A stretch of 64,000 nt of DNA from Collybiopsis luxurians FD-317 M1 (GCA_000827265.1 KN834757.1:410537-474536), one strand, 5' to 3'; shown: positions 44,349 to 57,306, numbered from the stretch's first letter. Numbers and translations are program-made. Notes: generated by a model from the letters alone, not told the origin.

Positions 44349-46413
44349 ATGGCCTCAACATTGAAAGATCCCCCCTTCACTGGGACCTTCCATTCAGACA
44401 TTCTTCTCTTGTCGAGCCTCCTGCACGGTCAACAGGATGCCCACTGCAAGGCTCGGCCTCGCGATACAAAGAATGCCGCGCTAAGCCTGGTAACGCACAT
44501 CGCCACTCTTCTTACAACCAGTAACCCTCGAGATCCATCCATCTCTTACGACCACGCCGTCACAGGGCATGTCGAGCAGTTGCTGATTCAATGCTTTGTC
44601 TTTATTAAGAACTTCCAATCTAAATTGACATCGCAGAACGACTCTCGAGGTCCCGAAACGCATCAACTTGTTCCTCTAGCGGTAGATATTGAAAATGGGC
44701 GGAATTTACTACTTTCCTGGGATTCAAGGACATCGTGAGTCTGATCCAGCTCACTTATTAATGTTTAAATTCACTAGTTTACTTAGGGACTCCTCTTTCG
44801 ATGTCCATGTCCGGGATGTTTTTGATATCATACGCTACCTTCAAACTGATCAGAAGCGTGAAAGGGACCTGCTGAACTTTTTGCTCTTTGCTCATTCCCG
44901 AGGTTGGCGAGCTCTGCGATTGTGCGTGCTACACTTTTCACACCACTGGGGCTCCCTGCCGTTCGAGCTCATCAAGAAACATAGCGACGCCATTGCCAAG
45001 CATCCTGGCTTAGCAAAGGAGTTTCTTTTATCCCTCGATTCAATCCAAAATCTGATCTTTCGCAAGTTCGATGTCCAAGGCGAAAGCCCTTTTCCATTGG
45101 ACCCGACTGAGAGTCCGGTCTGCTGTTATAAGTTTAGGCTCGAACCTAGCAATATCTCTAATTGGATAGAATTGTTCATCGGCGTTTGGCAGGCTTTGGA
45201 AGGGGAGCTGCCAGAAGTTCCAGAGGAACGTGAATTCGCAGCTCCACGTCCAGCAGATATCCTCATTCGTGAAATGCTGTCCTCTGGTCCAGATAACGGT
45301 GTATCTTCGAAGTCGTCCGCAACCGCCTCGGATTCCCTGCGGATTCCGTTGATATGTCTTCTCATTGGTACACTTCATGCCTTGAGACCGGTGCTGAAGC
45401 ACATCCTGTCGAATTTAGATCGGGAATCCCTTTTTGCTCTAGAAAATGCCGGTATGTCAGACCTTCGGGGTTGTGCAGGCGTGCTCAAATCCTTTGCAGA
45501 AACGTACGTGGAAGACGTGCGCCGGAGTAACATGAATCGCTGTGGAGAAAGAATTGATGAAGTTTCGGAGGGCATCTGCTATGATGGAAGGGACGAATCA
45601 GAGTGTAATTTTTTTTTTTTTCATTGACTCAGTTTTCGTCCTGAACCCTATTCTTCTATTAGTCAACAAGGAATATTACGAGAATGATGCAAATCGTGTT
45701 ATCCGGTCTTTTGACCGTGTCATAGCATGGCATTCCGCCGTTGTATCGATCTGGACCCAAGGCTCTCGATGGTTCTCCGGAAAGGACCTTCGGGTTTATC
45801 AGTTCAGTTATGATCCGACAGGCCCAGTTGATCCCAGCTCTTCTCAACTTCATACAATCCTTCACCAAATCGACCAAGACCGTCATTGGAGGGATTCGGA
45901 TGTTCAGGCACTTCGCGGGAAGGCTATGCTTGCTTCCGTCCATCCAGAGGCAGCGCTCATGTGCTGGGCATCTTTCACGGCGTCGAGGACTCTCCTGAAT
46001 GCTGTAAGGATGATTTACTTTTTCTTCCACGCTGCTCTAGTCTTATTAATATTCACATCCACTAGTCCGAGTCACTTCCTGTTGGAGTGAGCACAAAGTG
46101 CTGCCGATTGTGCTGGCTTTTACAAGAAATGCTTAATAGTGAAAACTGCGACACCCCTTCTTTCGTGCTCCCGGGGATGCACACTACCTTCTACTCATGG
46201 ATTCCTCCCCCTGGGCTTCCCGAACACATCCTTCACCGACTCCGAAACAAGCTGCTGGAAGCTATAAGATTTTCGAAGGCCTTGCATTCTGACTCACAAA
46301 ATGATTCCGATACCGAATCGGCACCCAATCTGGTTGTACATTATCAGTCCATCGAAGAATTCCTTGATGCATTGGAGAGGATGGAGAGGATGGAGAGGCC
46401 TGAAGCACTCTAA
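44349..46413 (+). CDS. OTT_1508-like deaminase-fold protein
   Basis: Exons 44349-44734, 44778-45604, 45663-46003 and 46066-46413 join in phase to 633 residues. The long N-terminal part is helical and unassigned. The C-terminal third carries the zinc signature of the cytidine-deaminase fold: HPE (H498, E500) in LASVHPEAALMCW, and CCRLC (C531, C534) in GVSTKCCRLCWLL. An HxE plus CxxC arranged this way is characteristic of the OTT_1508-like deaminase family, widespread in fungi and with an unknown substrate. A role in nucleic-acid editing or mutation is only an inference from the fold. The protein is followed by a short acidic tail with ERMERMERP repeats. All splice sites are GT-AG with introns of 43-62 nt. 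Confidence 0.75.
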
Positions 46414-47155
46414 GTGTTATCATATGGCAGGTGACTGGGAATTTGTGTGACTTGGCGCTGGATGGTTCTATTCTTTGTCCATATGAGATGTGGATGTACG
46501 TATTCAGTTGTCTGTAGTATGTAACTGTCCTGATGGACCTGTTTTTTTATCAATAAATTTCTATCTACGTTCAAGTTCACAAGGATAGAAGTTGCATCAA
46601 ACTTGTAATTAAATTCCGTCCAATCATAAACCTGGAGACACACGCTCGTAGCCAAGAAAAGGCAACCTCGAAAGGCCCCTTGTGCATTGGGATGCTCCGA
46701 ATAGGGTTACAAACATGTACATTACTGACCATATGTAAACCAATGCCCATAATAAAAACAAAACCAAACCAGAAATTGTCCTGTGTAACACACAATGTCC
46801 AACAAATGAAAACTAATGTTCATTACAGCAAAGTCCAACAACAGGAGTCCATCGGTGCATGTCCATAAAGGGAGAACACAAAAGTGAATAATAACAAGTC
46901 CAACATACTATCAATGTCCCAGAGTTGCAATCGGGCCAATAAATCGTTTCGTTTGAGTCTGTTACTCTTCAAAATTTTAATATGAGCTCTTATATGTGTA
47001 TGCAAGAGGTCTATAACCTTTTGCAAAGAGTCAATAAAAAAGAAAATATTCAGGATTTTTGACAATATCGAAAACAGTGCTGATTTCGAGTTGCAACTCT
47101 ACTTCTTGATTTTTAGAGAAGCGATGAATTCTTGTATGGCCACCAAAATTTACTA
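46414..47155. other. CpG-poor intergenic DNA, nothing recognised
   Basis: The composition shifts here from ordinary to CpG-poor, as in the transposon tract that follows. No gene was recognised. Confidence 0.35.
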
Positions 47156-47862
47156 TAGCTATACTTGGGCTCACAGAAAGTCTTGGACCCCCTGTTTTTT
47201 GAGAATATCTTTGCAACCAGAGCATATTTTTACTTGGGGTAAGTTGTAAACTTAATCTGGGGAATTTTTAGAAATTTTTGAGATAGGTTGCAGAGTCTGA
47301 GTGTGAGAACATATTTCCATATGAATATTTTAAAAATTTATCAAAATCTGCAAGCCCAAATAAATTTTTTAAGTAAAAATAGTAGTTACCACTAGAAAGA
47401 GCAGCCTTAAAAATGGGGGGCACCACATTACTTGGGGCTGTAACATTTTTTTGAAGGCTGGCATTCTCTTGTCAAAGTGGCTCAAAAATGCAAAAATTGG
47501 CAAAAATGGCCAAAATCAGCCAAAATAGACACTTTTATAGCATGATTCTTCAGGTTTAAAAAAAAGGTACAAGTCAAGCCAAAGTGGTATACCCCATTTT
47601 CAAGGCTGCTCTTTCCAGTGGTGACCACCATTTCTACTCAAAAAAATTATTGGGGCCTGCAGATTTTGATAAATTTTTAAAAATATTCATATGGAAATAT
47701 GTTCTCACACTCAGACTCTGCAATCTATCTCAAAAATTTTTAAAAATTCCCCAGATTAAGTTTACAACTTACCCCAAATAAAAATATGCTCTGGTTGCAA
47801 AGATATTCTCAAAAAACAGGGGGTCCAAGACTTTCCGTGGGCCCGAGTATAATGATATAGAT
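47156..47862. mobile_element. Foldback element with about 260-bp inverted arms
   Basis: 47156-47418 and 47591-47862 are inverted copies with about 90 percent likeness by eye (ACCCCCTGTTTTTTGAGAAT, AAGTTGTAAACTTAATCTGG, AACATATTTCCATATGAATA in each). A roughly 170-bp spacer separates them. It has no coding capacity. Confidence 0.75.
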
Positions 47863-48059
47863 CAACAGAATAGAACCTTTTATTGAGGCCAAATTGAGTT
47901 GTCCGTTGTTTGAGAAAGCAATTTTGAAGGAGGTGCAAATGAGTGTGATGAATTTCAAACTCCGCTGGACAGATGTTAGATGCCGATGCGCAACCAATTG
48001 TGCTGGGCCAAAACAATCTTTTACTTAATTTATTCTACCTCTTTTCTTAATCTGAGACA

Positions 48060-48535
48060 TGCCGAAGAAGACAAAGGCAGAATGTTGTGGAGAAAGAGGA
48101 GTTGATTCAGAAGGCCGTACAGGATATACACAATGGCATGTACAAGAATCCGGTTCACGCTGCGAAAGAGCTTAGAATTGAATTGCAAGCTGACACCATT
48201 TGTTGTCAAAAAGATGGCAAAACCAAATGCCCTCGGGACGCTCATACCAAGCAGCAGCTCCTCACTCCGGTCCAGGAAGGCATGCCCACTGAATGGTGCA
48301 AGTTCCTTGCTGTGACTGCACATCCCCTTTCAAAACACAGCATTGCTCCCAAGGTGAAGGATCTCTGTGGCAGGAATCCCAAATGCAAATGGGTGAAATG
48401 CTTTCTTGAACGTCACCCTGACCCAAATCTTTGGACCTCCTCCAGGCCATTACGCATATCCTCCAGACACATATGGACCATCCCAACAGTAATAAAGTTG
48501 TATTTTTGTAGATTCATACATGCACTTAAGTAGAA
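48060..48535 (+). pseudogene. N-terminal piece of a pogo/Tigger-type (CENPB HTH) transposase
   Basis: Starts MPKKTKAE, then shifts frame within about 30 nt. It continues KEELIQKAVQDIHNGMYKNP, and later LTPVQEGMPTEWCKFLA, HPLSKHSIAPKVKDLCGRN and WVKCFLERHP. This is the CENPB-type DNA-binding helix-turn-helix of Tigger/pogo transposases from Agaricomycetes. The DDE catalytic part is missing. Confidence 0.7.
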
Positions 48536-48651
48536 CTGGCTTTGCTGTTTCTCACTTTCAGATTGCTCTTGGAAAGGTGAGATGCCGACGCTGCTGGGAA
48601 CCTGTCACAATCTGTCACGATTGCAACTCCTGCCATTTTCTAAGGTCAAAC

Positions 48652-49299
48652 TGTCATGACACTGGTACTTATATCATTTTCTCACCCCTATTTTTCACTT
48701 TCTTCACACACTTGTTCAGATGATTGCATTTATGACACACCATCATTCCATTCCAATATTCCAATACTTCTTTGATACATCACACTTCCATCTTCTTTCC
48801 ACATGATTCCACTGCCTCTCTTTCTATTCACTTTATCATCCTCTTGCTTCTCGCCGAGACAATTCCTAATCCTTACTATTATGATTCCTAATCCCTTTCT
48901 CGCACTGTCACCCTTTCATTGTTCTTTCATGTATGACCACATGTATCTTTGTTTTCTTCTTCTCACGCTGTCGCTTTTATTGTTCTTTCCTTTCTATTCT
49001 CCAACTCATATAAATAGGACTGTAGATAGCTCCTAGTTCCCCATCTCAACCTCTTGGTCTTTGGGGACTAGGTATGTGTTTGTATCTTCGCTCACACTCA
49101 ATATTGACTTGGTCTTTGGGGACTAGCTTGATATCCTTTGATCATTGTGATTGGCCCTCTGAGCTATCACTGTCATTGAGATCCCTTATTCTTTTATATT
49201 GTGCTTGAGCTTGCATCACCACCTGTGCTTGATGCTCACTCTGTGTTAGTGACTGTGCTTCATATCTGTGCCACTGCCTCATCTCTTGTCTCCGCAACA
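48652..49299 (+). mobile_element. Solo LTR (retrotransposon remnant)
   Basis: Starts TGTCATGACA and ends CGCAACA, flanked by the 5-bp direct repeat CAAAC (48647-48651 and 49300-49304). It contains TATAAATA near 49009-49016, a plausible promoter, then a transcribed-looking region with a TTGGTCTTTGGGGACTAG repeat. The length of 648 bp, the TG...CA ends and the 5-bp duplication fit an LTR, probably Ty3/Gypsy-like. No internal region is present. Confidence 0.65.
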
Positions 49300-49304
49300 C
49301 AAAC

Positions 49305-50930
49305 TGGCTTCATATTGGCTACAGTGTACTGTGAGAGCCTCAAAAATACCCAAACTTGGTCATATCAAATTTTAAGGTATGTATTTATTGTTCCCAAAAT
49401 TTAGTGGCCAAATGTAACAAACTGATGAAGTTTTTGTATACCGACATTTTCGGTTGCAACTCTGGGTGTAAACATTCCATGTTTATGATGCTGCAGCCAG
49501 GCCTCAGCCCTGCACCTGCAGTGTCCATATATAGGATCCGGGTTAAGAATTGGTGACAATTCTTAAATCTGCCTTTTAGTGCAGTGGTATTGTGGCTGGA
49601 TTCTACATGCTTACACTGGGACATTGATAGTATAAGACCATCAAGAAACAGGGTGGGAAGGGATGGGTTGCTCAAAAAAATGACTGGCAAGACAGATAAA
49701 AGACTATAAGCATTGACCAAGTTGTGATGTGAATATTCTTACCTGGCAAGACAGATGAAAGAGCATAGCTCTCTGTCTTGCCAGACTTACATTAAATAGG
49801 TCAAGGGAAAAGTTAGTCATCTGCATATCTCATTGCACTGAGATAGTACTAACCCAATACAGCTCCATCACTTCCAACCTTTGCACAGGTGGACAGCGCT
49901 GCTGGATCTCTCCTGGACCTGCAGCCTCGGGCAGAGACACTTGGGTTGTTGCTGCACATGCATGCTTGGTCTCCCTAGCATGATTGGCCTCCTGTAATCA
50001 CAGATTAAGTCCAATTTAGAGAAATTCCAAATATTCTTCATGGTCAAGTAAAATAAACCAATTAGTTGCGAGTAGGATATAGAATTTTTCTAGGATCCAT
50101 CGGACACATAACAGGTGGTATCCTGCAGATGGGTATTGTTGTCAGCATTTAGATGTGTCATTCTAGGTAAGTTTGATCTTCTGGCATTTATCGATTCAGG
50201 CTTGCGCCTCATTTAACACTGAAATGCTGTATGCATATAGGCGCTCCAGTACCGCTGATTATAAATGGTTTGGTAGTAAGTACTTCAAGGAAGTGATTGA
50301 AAGATTAGGACGAGGTACATGGGGCCCCTTGCTTGATTAGTTGGAGCCATGGTGAATGACAAGTAATTTTTATGCAAGGACTGAGATCTATGAGTTGAGC
50401 ACAGAAGTATATAATAGTTGAATTGACTCAGTGATCTTTGGCTGACCAATAAATCTTTGGGAAATTTTAAAGTGACTGAACCATGTTGGAATCATGAGCC
50501 CAAAATATATGTACTTTGAGCGAGCACGCAACATTGACTGTGTGTGTGGTATAGTTGGCTTAGCAGTAGTTCTTATAACCAAACTCAAAAATTATTCACA
50601 TTAGAACTACTTACTTAGAGGTTCTGGGGATCGAACCCCAAGTCAAACCCTTACATATTCAAAATTGTTCACTCCTGATAGGTCCATGTTGAACCAGTTC
50701 CTGTAACCGCGCGAAGTGCGGAAGAAAAATAGCTAAGTAGAAGCATTCACCTGGGATCATTCCAAGTCAGAAGTGCATACTCAATGCTAGACCAAGCTAA
50801 CTGGCAAGTTTTTGATTTATTTGGAGTGTAACTGCACAGAGCGCAGAAGAAAAAATAAGCTTATTGATGTAACCTTGTAAAAAAAAAACTCTCCATTAAT
50901 ACATGCTTGCCTCTGGGCTGAACATCCATT
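49305..50930. other. CpG-poor DNA with remnants
   Basis: No intact gene. A near-perfect hairpin lies at 49743-49784 (arms CTGGCAAGACAGA), with one arm repeated at 49684. A tRNA T-arm-like stretch at 50610-50640 has no matching body. Confidence 0.35.
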
Positions 50931-51508
50931 ATACTATGGTTGTTAGGATATTGAAGGGTTAGGGGTAGTGAAATTTTCAAAAAATCACTGAAAATGAAGG
51001 CCTTGCAGTTGTCAGATGGCTACGGTAATTTTTTTGCAGCATCTTTAGGTACTAATACATACTTCTATCTACTTACACTGAGCATACTATGAGAGAAAAC
51101 AAAATCGTTGAGGAAATAATGAATGCCCTTAGCCACATACTTTGATCAAACTGCCAGGAACATTACATTAGTGAATAGGATAAGTACATGAAAGTAGCTG
51201 GGGCTTGATAGTATGTTTAGCAAAGCTTAAATTCCAAATTTCAAAAGAGTAGATGCAATATCGAAAGAATGAGGAGCAAAACAAACAATTTGCACCATCT
51301 CTGTGACAGCACTGTGAGAAATGAGTGAACTATCTCTAACCCCCCTCGGTCTCTGCCCAATGAAGTCAGCAAAATCAAGAAAAATCTCAGAAATTCAAGG
51401 TATTGGTTTTTAATCACTACCAATATGGCTATCTACTCAGAATTATAATACTCGAGTAGCTTGAGAAGTTATTGATCAAAATTTCACTATCCCTAACAAC
51501 CATAGTAT
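50931..51508. mobile_element. TIR element of about 580 bp, TA-flanked
   Basis: The left end (CTATGGTTGTTAGG) and right end (inverse of CTATGGTTGTTAGGGATAGT) face each other and are bounded by TA. The inversion extends into GTAGTGAAATTTT on both sides. A TA border fits a Tc1/mariner-type element. No gene lies inside. Confidence 0.5.
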
Positions 51509-51629
51509 ATTGTTTAGGGAAATTACTAGTTTCTCAATGTTGATGAAGCATGACCTTCGGACTGATTTGATCCATGCAGTTTCTGCAAGTGAAGTGGAGT
51601 GCACTAGACCTTGCAAGCAAGGTGAATAT

Positions 51630-51716
51630 GGGCACTTGGCACAGTTGGTAGTGCGCACACTTTGCAGAGTATGATCGAGTGCATGAGGTCAGGAGTTCGA
51701 CTCTCCTAGTATCTGT
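51630..51716 (+). pseudogene. tRNA-Ala pseudogene (copy B)
   Basis: A copy of the tRNA at 40558 with most CpGs turned to TpG or CpA. The anticodon stem and the acceptor stem no longer pair fully (...AGTATCT), and the former CGC anticodon reads TGC. Confidence 0.75.
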
Positions 51717-51819
51717 GGTTGTAAAATTCATGCTTTTCATTTCCTTTTTACTTTAACTATGGAGAAAAACTCTAACCAAGCGGTGATGTTCAATAATTCT
51801 TCAGGACCATCATCATCAT

Positions 51820-52400
51820 CATTGCCTCAAGGACCTGCACATTTGGTGGAAAATGTGATTCGCTGATGCAACTCTGATCACATTCTCGCCAAGTTCAACT
51901 TAAGTGCAAGTCCTTGTTCATCGTCGCTGGACGCACTGCTGATGTATTCTTGCAGGGATATAGTAGCTAGGGTATTTTGAATGAGCTCCTACTATCCTTT
52001 GATACATAGACACTTTGCAGTGGAGGGTGTTTAGAAGAGAAATTTGTTGTGTAATGAAAACTGGTCATTTTGAAGTTACTTTTACATTCAAAACTACTCA
52101 TAAAAATCTGCTAAATCAGGTATTATGAGGGGTTCATCTGATTTCAGAGGATTTTACTCCACCCAAGGCCATTTCAAGCACTTAGCATTAATTCTTGATC
52201 AGTTTGACTATGCAGAAGGTACATGTAGCCTTGTTAAGACAATGTAATACATATTGTGCCTGCATTTATGTCAGCGATGCATCCAGCAATGACAAATGTC
52301 GAACAAGGACTTGTGCTTAAGTTGAACTTGGCGAGAACATGATCAGAGTTGCGTCAGTGGATCACATTTTCTGCCAAATGTGCGGGTCCTTGAGGCAATG
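51820..52400. mobile_element. MITE-like element with long terminal inverted repeats
   Basis: 581 bp. The left roughly 110-140 bp (from CATTGCCTCAAGGACC) are repeated inverted at the right end. It interrupts segment B and is missing from segment A, so it inserted after the duplication. Long TIRs without a gene are typical of non-autonomous MULE-like elements. The flanking duplication is unclear. Confidence 0.75.
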
Positions 52401-52710
52401 ATTTATCAGAGGTTGGATTCTAAAAACCTTCTGCTGATTGGCTGAGTATTGTTGAGTATGCAACGGTGTGTCTTGAACAGTATGACTGGTCACCGGTTCG
52501 GTTGTACATATGTTAATATTATACGCCATCAAATCATTGACAAAGCATGCTACATATCCTTTTAACTGACTGGACAAGGCTGAATGGAACAGATGAGTGA
52601 AAAATCCCCCATTTGATGCACGCTAATTGTATCTGTTCATCAATTCAATGATATACCGTAAGACGGGAGGCAAAACATCTTGACTTTGATGGAAGATTCT
52701 CAAATGCTCA

Positions 52711-52720
52711 TTTGACCAAC
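52711..52720. repeat. Target-site duplication, left (TTTGACCAAC)
   Basis: Identical to 57366-57375 and to the single site 41043-41052 in copy A. Confidence 0.85.
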
Positions 52721-52970
52721 AGTGTCATCTATTAGCACCACATCCATATTTGTGCCTGAGTGCATGTACACATTGCGCCATGCACATACACATTCAGCGG
52801 CACACATTCATTTTTGAAGGTGCACATTCACATACAGTGGTGCACATTCACATACAATGGTGCATATTCACATTAGACAGAACCTCAACCATTAGTTATT
52901 GTGTATGTACACAAACTTCATTCAGCTTATAAGTATATAGAAACATGAACACAAACAGCAGAGATTGCAG

Positions 52971-55900
52971 CTAATACCATCCCATGCCACTACTGTAGTT
53001 ATTAGACCAATCATAATCGAAGCTGTTTCCAGTGAATCCCATATGACCTACGGATGTGCTACCTATGCTACTGAAAGAGTCATTGAGAATCATGTCAAGT
53101 TAAGCCATGTCTGCATTAGACAGAGGCTCTGAAGATAGATGGAACCCATTATAGCTGGAGGATCCCTCTGTGTTGGATGTAAATGCAAAAACCTGTGGCA
53201 TTTCTGGCATAGTTGAGGTACCAAAGTTCTGAAATTCTGCAAAGGAGCATGAGGGACTGTGTTGTTATGAAATGTAAACCTTACAGTCAGTGTCTTCTTG
53301 CCATTTGGAAGCTTTAACAGGAGCGTTAGCCTTGGCTTTGCATATATTGAGTCAGCTGTTCAACACTATGTCAGGAAAGTTACACATACAAAGTGGTATA
53401 GGCTGAGTATAAGGAGCTACCAATGCTCTCGCCTGATTCCTATCCCTTGTAGAGGTCACACGGCCACTAGAATTAGATTCGGCTGCACCTGCGCATTGTC
53501 CTGAGGCTGATCATCCAGAAGCCTGCTGAATTTGCACTCTGAGATTCTTAGTCTGATTCTCAGCGGTGCACAGTTCTTCATGAAGACTGGAAAGCTTGTC
53601 GTGATGCTTTCAAGTTTCCTTTTTCTTTTGATGAGCATTAGCAGCATGGTTGGAGTTCTGTACAGTCCGATGAAAGCTATCATTATAGGGATTTCACTGT
53701 ATTCCCAGCCTCAGGGAGCTATTGATCTCATCTGCTACTGAAATATCTAGTTTATGTGCCCTATGAAGTTAATACTGGTAAGATTATCATGAAGCAAAAA
53801 AAAAAAAATGGAGTTACAAATGTTACAATGGCTTCAGTAATTGACCTCTTAGTACCGGTATAAATATTTGTCCAGCAATGTTGGCTCTCATTCAGATTTG
53901 TGGTTGACTGCATAGTGGCCCAGGCTGTTGGATCTATCTTTGATTTGCACTGAATAATCCCAGAAAGAATAAAGGGCTGAAGTTTGTGCCTCCACCAGTC
54001 TATACTCACAGTCAGTGAACTTCATAGATTGAGAGAAATAGAACATACCTTCTACTTTACATTTATTTAGACTCTTGACCCATGCTGTGAATTCCCCGAT
54101 GTCCATATCTGACTGAAGGTAAGGGAAATTCATGAGACATTGATAACCTTCCTCAGTTACTTCATGCCGGAGATCATGAATGCCTCTGAATAAGTTGAAG
54201 AATTATTCTCCCAAAGACAGAAAGAGAAAATGATATGTACCATTTACAATGAGTGAGACAAATGCATGAAATATGTTTCATGATTTCTTCTGCATTTGCC
54301 AACTGAATTTTGCTGTAATCTGGCTCATTCATCTGAGCAAATGACTCACCAGCACCCTGGATCAAGGCTAGTTCCATGTCTGTTGCTATAGTGAGAAGAT
54401 TCCCAGATGCACAGAGTGCTTTGAACCCAAGTGGCTTCCCTGTAATCTCACAAGTGAGATCCTGGAGGCCATTAAAAAGCTCAACGTAAGTTGGTTTGTC
54501 CTTCATGTCAGAATAAATTCTTCCGATAGTTACTGCTACATTTTGATTAGCTATATATCCCACAACAATAGTATGAACAACAGACCTCTTCCTGTGGCTG
54601 CATGCCAAATTGTAATTTCATTCTCATCAAAGTCACCATCAACACATTTGAAGGTCCCATCAATTTCAAATGCAGTGGCAGAATGAATAAGGTTGAGAAG
54701 ATGTGGTATGAATGTAAAAATGAGCTGCCCTTGAGTGGAGGAGGTAGTCACTTTCCACACGTAACAGTCATCTTTTAGTTTTGAACAATCATCTTTAAGA
54801 ATTTGTAGTACACCTAGTATCAAATGCCAGAGTCAGGAAAGGATATAAATTAGGATATAACAATGTACCAGCAAAACCAGTACCTTCAGGGAATATCTTG
54901 GACTTCTCTTGTATAAGCCTTTGCTGTCGGGCCTGGCTATGTAAAGAAGGATGAGCAAGTGCCAGTGTACTGCCATTGAGGATTAATGCTGTGGTGGGAG
55001 CTACATAAGACTCAGTAAGGAACAAGTTTAGTCTCGTTAACATACCTCCTGCCACTGTCCTTGGTGTAGCTCCAACAATACCAGCTGCCTGTACCAGCTT
55101 GCGAAATAATTCATCTGCCTGATACAAACCCTTGGACCAAGGTAAAATGGGATGCTGATGCACCGTCACCTTATATACAACACAGGCTTGTTGAATTGAA
55201 GTGTCAACTGGGGTGAAGATTGTCCGCTTTGCACTGCAGGAGTGCTTGATCATTTCACTCTGACGACCATCAGCATTGTGGGGATATCCTAAGGAGCAAA
55301 GAAATCAAAATGAAATGAGTATGGGCAGAAATAGAGACTGACCACATGGACTCGCTTTTGCACCTAGCCGACCTGGCACAATTCAGGAGCAGGAAATAGA
55401 TGGTATACCTTTGAGTGGGATATTTTGGAACAATTTTGAGAGGGCAACTTCATCAACACCTTTTGTCAGTGTCAAGGTTCGATGATTGCGCCACTTGGAG
55501 CTCCAGTTGGAACATCCAATGAAGGAGGAAAATCCATTGTGCTTGCCTCCCTATGTGAAAGATTTTATGAGTACATTTTAGTGTGTGAAGATGTACTATT
55601 CAGATGTACTCATGTCTGAATAGTGCTTCATGACAGGATGCCCATTACACAGAGCTCCATGCTTGTCAATGGCCTTACAGCCTGAATGAAAAATTACGTT
55701 CCAGAATCTACATAATATGCATGAGAAATTTAGTCAAATACCAAAAATGGACTCACATTAAAGTAACCTTGTCAATTGAGTCTGACTCTTGAATACAAGC
55801 CTGGATCTGCTCTTTGACAAGGTCATTGAGCGCCTCTGGATCCAGCTCATATCATGGCTCAAAATACTTTGGATCTGTCTGATCACAAGCATGTACACCA

Positions 55901-57017
55901 CAACATTCCTGACATCTCCAGTGGCAGGGAAGCTTGGAGTCTGTGAAAATGGAAATATAGGCTTTGGAGTCCTTTATTCCATTATGACTTTTCCATGAGT
56001 CATGATCCTGATGAAGAAAAATAAGTTCAACTACAGCATAGATTAACACAAAAACTACTGCTTCTGTGATTTGAATACCAATATCAATGTCACTTCGGCC
56101 ATCAAAGTCTGTAGCATCAAGTATATAGGCAGTAGACACTCAAGGAACTGGCCAATAGGAAGGAAATCCTCCATATACACATTCAAGGTGATCTACAGTG
56201 AGTTTCCGGGTGATTTGCATACACTGGTTGAGTTCCTCTGAATATATTCCTTCATCCATCCACACCGTCTGAGATTCTACCCACATTGCACCCATGGCTG
56301 TTTCTACATCATCACTACCAACAGATTCAATATCAGCCAAGTCAACTTCCTCCATTTCATCATCAACGCTTCTGATATCATCACCATCATCCTCAGGTTT
56401 AATATCAAGGTCTGATTTCATACCAACCGCTGTTGGAGAGGAACAGCGTGAGTTATATTCACTGTCGTAGTTGAAGGAACCATCCTCGCTTCCCAGAATA
56501 GCAGGGGAATTGTGACCTAAACCCAATTCAGGCTAATCCAGAAGCCGACTATACGCCAAGCTTACCTGAATTAGATTGTGATTCATCATCCGAATCCAAA
56601 ATTAATATTGTCTCGCAGCCATTTTCCTCCATTGTCCGGATTCACACAGGGTTGCTTGAAAAAACCATCTGATTACTAAGATCTTCCTGTTTGACATGTC
56701 TAGACATATCTTGAGCTAATAAATGCATGTCAAATCTGAAAAAAATGCAATGGCAACAGATGAGAAGTACCGTTGTCCAATCCCATGGGTGCAAACTCTG
56801 TTCCAGTACCATCTATAGAAGGCACATTAGGATCTGATTGGTGGGTTTTGCTGTTGCTCATATATTGAAAGTTCTATAGAGATGATGGAAGCATCATTGT
56901 CGCCATTATCCTGGGCCTGACATGCTAAAACAGGGAGATACTTACATTAAGTTCACTGAATATTGTTCTGAATGTGCCCCAGTCTGGATTTTCACTGGCT
57001 TGATAGTTGTCTTCCAT
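52971..57017 (-). pseudogene. Transposase of the 4.6-kb element, broken
   Basis: A multi-exon gene from ATG 57017 (ENPDWGTFRTIFSELN) to TAG 52971-52973. The N-terminal part is acidic, followed by a Cys/His segment (KHGALCNGHPVMKHYSD...FSSFIGCSNW) like the zinc-binding domain of related fungal transposases. The core has DGTFKCVDGDF, ATDMELALIQGAG and TTNLNESQHCW, which look like the D, D and E sites of an RNase H-like transposase. Frame passes four stops that each fit a C-to-T change: 56642-56644, 56140-56142 and 55852-55854 (TGA for CGA) and 53100-53102 (TAA for CAA). Exon borders are approximate. The family is one I recall from Agaricomycetes; MULE-like is the best guess from the 10-bp duplication. 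Confidence 0.7.
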
Positions 57018-57183
57018 TGGCTGTAAGTTTATGATATGCTCAGGGTTACTGGATGCTCGACATGTAGAAGAGAGATGAAGTTTGTTGATAAACAATTGTA
57101 TAAGCAGAATTGTATACAAGCTGACATGAATTAAGCTTCAGCCGAACATGTATGGGCATGTTGGGATGAGAATAGGTGCATTG

Positions 57184-57306
57184 AAATGTGAATGTGCGCC
57201 TCTAAATGTGAATGTGCACCGCCGAATGTGAATGTGCGCCGCCGAATGTGAATGTGCGCCGCCGAATGTGAATGTGCGCCGCCGAATGTGAATGTGAATG
57301 TGCGCC
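57184..57306 (+). repeat. Subterminal tandem repeats of the transposon
   Basis: The 20-bp unit GCCGAATGTGAATGTGCGCC occurs three to four times exactly, plus edge variants. It is a likely transposase binding array. Confidence 0.75.

Noticed and set aside
50610..50730. Possible minus-strand tRNA (GGGGATCGAACCCC arm)
   Set aside because: Only a T-arm-like hairpin is present; no anticodon arm or acceptor stem could be built.
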